DNA from: Treponema_I sp045597345
GTDB lineage: Bacteria; Spirochaetota; Spirochaetia; Treponematales; Treponemataceae
Direction of reading: 5' to 3'
NCBI GenBank assembly: GCA_045597345.1
Contig: JAZLJW010000237.1
Location: forward strand, 1 to 6,885
Length of the DNA: 6,885 bases
Under the pieces are notes generated by a model. That model made no database searches, was not told the origin of the DNA, and saw only the letters and a program-made list of their open reading frames with translations. How positions within the stretch are numbered: position 1 is the first letter of the stretch; every line of letters starts with the position of its first letter. Below, one piece after another: positions 4,990 through 6,885 of the stretch. The position numbers were made by a program, and so were the translations under genes.

Positions 4990-6477
4990 ATGAAAAAAAC
5001 AAAAATAACTGTAGAAAAAGAGTTTACGCTGGCACAAGTAGATGACCGGCTGTACAGCTCTTTTATTGAACATTTGGGTCGCGCCGTATATGACGGTATC
5101 TATGAACCGGGACACCCTCTGGCCGACGAACAGGGATTCCGCAAGGACGTTATCCAGCTGGTAAAAGACCTGCACGTAACACAGGTCCGCTATCCGGGCG
5201 GAAATTTTCTTTCAGGCTACAAATGGACTGACGGCATCGGCCCACGGGATCAGCGCCCTACCCGCCTGGATCTTGCCTGGCACTCTCTGGAACCAAACAT
5301 TGTGGGTATTGATGAATTCTATGACTGGAGCAAGAAAGCCGGCACTGCCATCATGGGCGCTGTAAACATGGGAACCGGTACCCCGCAGGACGCCGCCAAC
5401 ATGCTGGAATACTGCAACTTTGCCGGCGGAACCTACTGGTCTGACCTCCGCAAGAAAAACGGACACGCAGACCCGTATGGCATCAAGACCTGGTGCGTAG
5501 GAAACGAAATGGACGGTCCCTGGCAGATCTGCCATCTGGAAGCAGCTGATTACGGCAAAAAAGCCCTTGAAACAGCAAAAATGATGAAGTGGGTAGATGA
5601 CAGCGTAGAACTGGTTGTATGCGGCAGTGCCTCATCAGGCATGCCTACCTATCCAGAATGGGACCGCATCGTACTGGAACACACCTACGAAAACGTAGAT
5701 TTCCTTTCACTGCACCGGTACTACGAAAATTTTGGCAACGATGACGACTTTTTAGCCAGCTTTGTGGATATGAATAACTTCATCAAATCGGTATGTGCTA
5801 CGGCCGACTACGTAAAGGCCTTAAAACGCAGCAAGAAGACCATGTACCTGTCTTTTGATGAGTGGAATGTCTGGTATCAGAGCAAGCAGGAAGATCATCC
5901 GTGGATGACGGCTCCTTCCATTCTGGAGGACCGGTACAGTCTGCTGGATGCACTGGTTGTCGGGGGCTTGGGAATTACCCTGTTGAATAATGCAGACCGG
6001 GTAAAAGTTGCCTGTCTTGCTCAGCTGGTTAACGTTATTGCACCGATTTTTACCGAGAAAGGCGGAAAAGCCATCAAGCAGGCTATTTACTATCCATTCC
6101 AGGATATTTCACTGTATGGCCACGGAACAGTCCTTACTACCGTCAACGTTACTGATAAAAAGGAGACCTGCTATGGCGATGCTCCGACCATTGCAACCAG
6201 CGTGGTATACGACGAAGAAGCCGGCATGGTAACACTCTTCGCACTGAACACGGACAAAACAGACATGGAAGAAATCACCCTGAACATGGCTTCCTTCGGC
6301 AAATCGGAAATGGTCTATGCCACAGAACTTACCGGAGCCAATCTGCATGCAAAAAATACCTTTGCAGAGCCTGAAGCAGTTTCACCGCAACCGGTTTCCA
6401 TGGTAGAATCAGACAACGGTGTGTTTACTCTCAGAGTAAAACCTGCATCATGGAACGTTTTCCGCTTTAAGGTTTAA
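4990..6477 (+). CDS. GH51 alpha-L-arabinofuranosidase (second copy), cytosolic
   Basis: This 495-residue GH51 enzyme shows SSFIEHLGRAVYDGIYEPG (23-41), VRYPGGNFLSGYKWTDGIGP (66-85), acid/base glutamate E173 in CVGNEMDGPWQ, nucleophile E291 in SFDEWNVWY and NNADRVKVACLAQLVNVIAP in the late barrel. The glutamate spacing and the GNEMDGPWQ and DEWNVWY motifs resemble well-studied intracellular AbfA-type enzymes (Geobacillus). There is no signal peptide. I chose the ATG at 4990 because GGAG (4980-4983) is well spaced before it and the family N-terminus begins there. The in-frame TTG at 4891 would read through the terminator and repeat and add 33 unrelated residues. It differs clearly from the first copy around both catalytic motifs, so the pair is not a recent duplication and may differ in linkage or side-chain preference. 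It is either reached by read-through of the upstream terminator or has a promoter I cannot see. Confidence 0.94.
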   Translation: MKKTKITVEKEFTLAQVDDRLYSSFIEHLGRAVYDGIYEPGHPLADEQGFRKDVIQLVKDLHVTQVRYPGGNFLSGYKWTDGIGPRDQRPTRLDLAWHSLEPNIVGIDEFYDWSKKAGTAIMGAVNMGTGTPQDAANMLEYCNFAGGTYWSDLRKKNGHADPYGIKTWCVGNEMDGPWQICHLEAADYGKKALETAKMMKWVDDSVELVVCGSASSGMPTYPEWDRIVLEHTYENVDFLSLHRYYENFGNDDDFLASFVDMNNFIKSVCATADYVKALKRSKKTMYLSFDEWNVWYQSKQEDHPWMTAPSILEDRYSLLDALVVGGLGITLLNNADRVKVACLAQLVNVIAPIFTEKGGKAIKQAIYYPFQDISLYGHGTVLTTVNVTDKKETCYGDAPTIATSVVYDEEAGMVTLFALNTDKTDMEEITLNMASFGKSEMVYATELTGANLHAKNTFAEPEAVSPQPVSMVESDNGVFTLRVKPASWNVFRFKV

Positions 6478-6579
6478 CCGGCGGATTACTGCGTTTCTCC
6501 CGGGCTGCGCATTTGGGGGCGGAGTTCGGGATACGGGCACACTACATAAAAGAAAGTTTCATAGTAAACAGGAGACAGT
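6478..6579 (+). other. Intergenic spacer, GC-rich, no clear promoter or terminator
   Basis: This 102-bp gap between the second GH51 gene and the kinase gene is GC-rich at its left (CCCGGG, GGGGGCGGAG) and AT-rich at its right. I see no stem followed by a T-tract and no good -35/-10 pair, so co-transcription of the two genes is the simplest reading. GGAG at 6571-6574 is the kinase ribosome binding site. Confidence 0.5.
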
Positions 6580-6885
6580 ATGAAAACAGTTGCCGGTATC
6601 GACCTTGGTACCCAAAGTTTGAAAGTATTCGTATACGACTACGAAGCAAAAAAAGAAGTGGCCTCTTGCGCCCACCCGATCGACATTATTTCTGAAAATG
6701 ACGGCACCCGCGAACAGAAAGCAGAATGGTATACCGAAGCCTTAAAAATCTGTTTTGACGGTATTCCTGCCGATGTAAAGGCAACCATCAAGGCTATGGG
6801 TGTCAGCGGACACCAGCACGGATTTGTGCCATTAGACGCAGACCGCAAGCCTCTGTACAACGTAAAACTGTGGAATGATACTTCT
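6580..6885 (+). CDS. xylB: FGGY-family sugar kinase, xylulokinase-like (5' part, runs off the right edge)
   Basis: An ATG at 6580, with GGAG 5 nt upstream, opens a frame that stays open for 102 codons to the window end. Full-length FGGY kinases are about 500 residues, so roughly a fifth is visible. The N-terminal ATP-binding motif GIDLGTQSLKV (6-16) and the block GVSGHQHGFVPLD...WND (74-100) match FGGY kinases. The second block, with its SGxxHG signature and closing WND, is closest to xylulokinase (D-xylulose + ATP to D-xylulose 5-phosphate). With two arabinofuranosidases upstream, a ribulokinase-like substrate (L-ribulose) is an alternative, although classical AraB N-termini look different. 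It would channel released pentoses into the pentose phosphate pathway. The family call is firm; the exact sugar is not. Confidence 0.85.
   Translation, partial: MKTVAGIDLGTQSLKVFVYDYEAKKEVASCAHPIDIISENDGTREQKAEWYTEALKICFDGIPADVKATIKAMGVSGHQHGFVPLDADRKPLYNVKLWNDTS

Overview
The window looks like bacterial chromosome from an anaerobic, plant-fibre-using bacterium. My best guess is a gut or rumen spirochaete (Treponema/Sphaerochaeta type), with a Bacillota clostridial lineage as the alternative. This rests on gene content and style only (moderate GC, a GH51 arabinofuranosidase cluster, an HD-GYP phosphodiesterase, some genes without Shine-Dalgarno sequences). No lineage-defining gene is present.

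Left part, minus strand (1-1909). Bases 1 to about 300 are not protein-coding. Read leftwards they look like the leader of a ribosomal RNA operon: two tandem promoters (P1 near 269-298, P2 near 113-140), a boxB-like hairpin and a boxA antitermination element (58-70). The 16S gene would begin just beyond the left edge. Upstream of it, also leftward, is a two-gene unit: an HD-GYP-type phosphohydrolase with an N-terminal beta-rich domain (956-1909), then tsaC (399-959). Their stop and start codons overlap (ATGA). A strong hairpin (346-385) separates tsaC from the rRNA promoter.

Right part, plus strand (1998-6885). Divergent from the HD-GYP gene is an ArsR-type winged-helix regulator fused to a large conserved C-terminal domain (1998-2933). 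It is followed by a probable pentose-utilisation cluster. This holds a GH51 alpha-L-arabinofuranosidase (3076-4566), a small cysteine-rich DUF6171-like protein overlapping its stop (4563-4862), a second, divergent GH51 enzyme (4990-6477) and the 5' part of a xylulokinase-like FGGY sugar kinase that runs off the right edge (6580-6885). Both GH51 enzymes lack signal peptides. The likely picture is import of arabinose-decorated oligosaccharides, cytosolic release of L-arabinose, and phosphorylation of a keto-pentose for the pentose phosphate pathway, under the neighbouring regulator.

The most unusual structure is the 4847-4990 intergenic stretch. A perfect 44-bp direct repeat, each copy carrying an 11-bp hairpin, flanks a textbook rho-independent terminator between the two GH51 genes. 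The second copy supplies the ribosome binding site of the second GH51 gene. Collapse of the repeats would remove the terminator while leaving both neighbouring genes intact. Three genes (HD-GYP, ArsR fusion, first GH51) have a -10-like hexamer only 5-6 nt before the ATG and no well-placed Shine-Dalgarno, so they may be leaderless.
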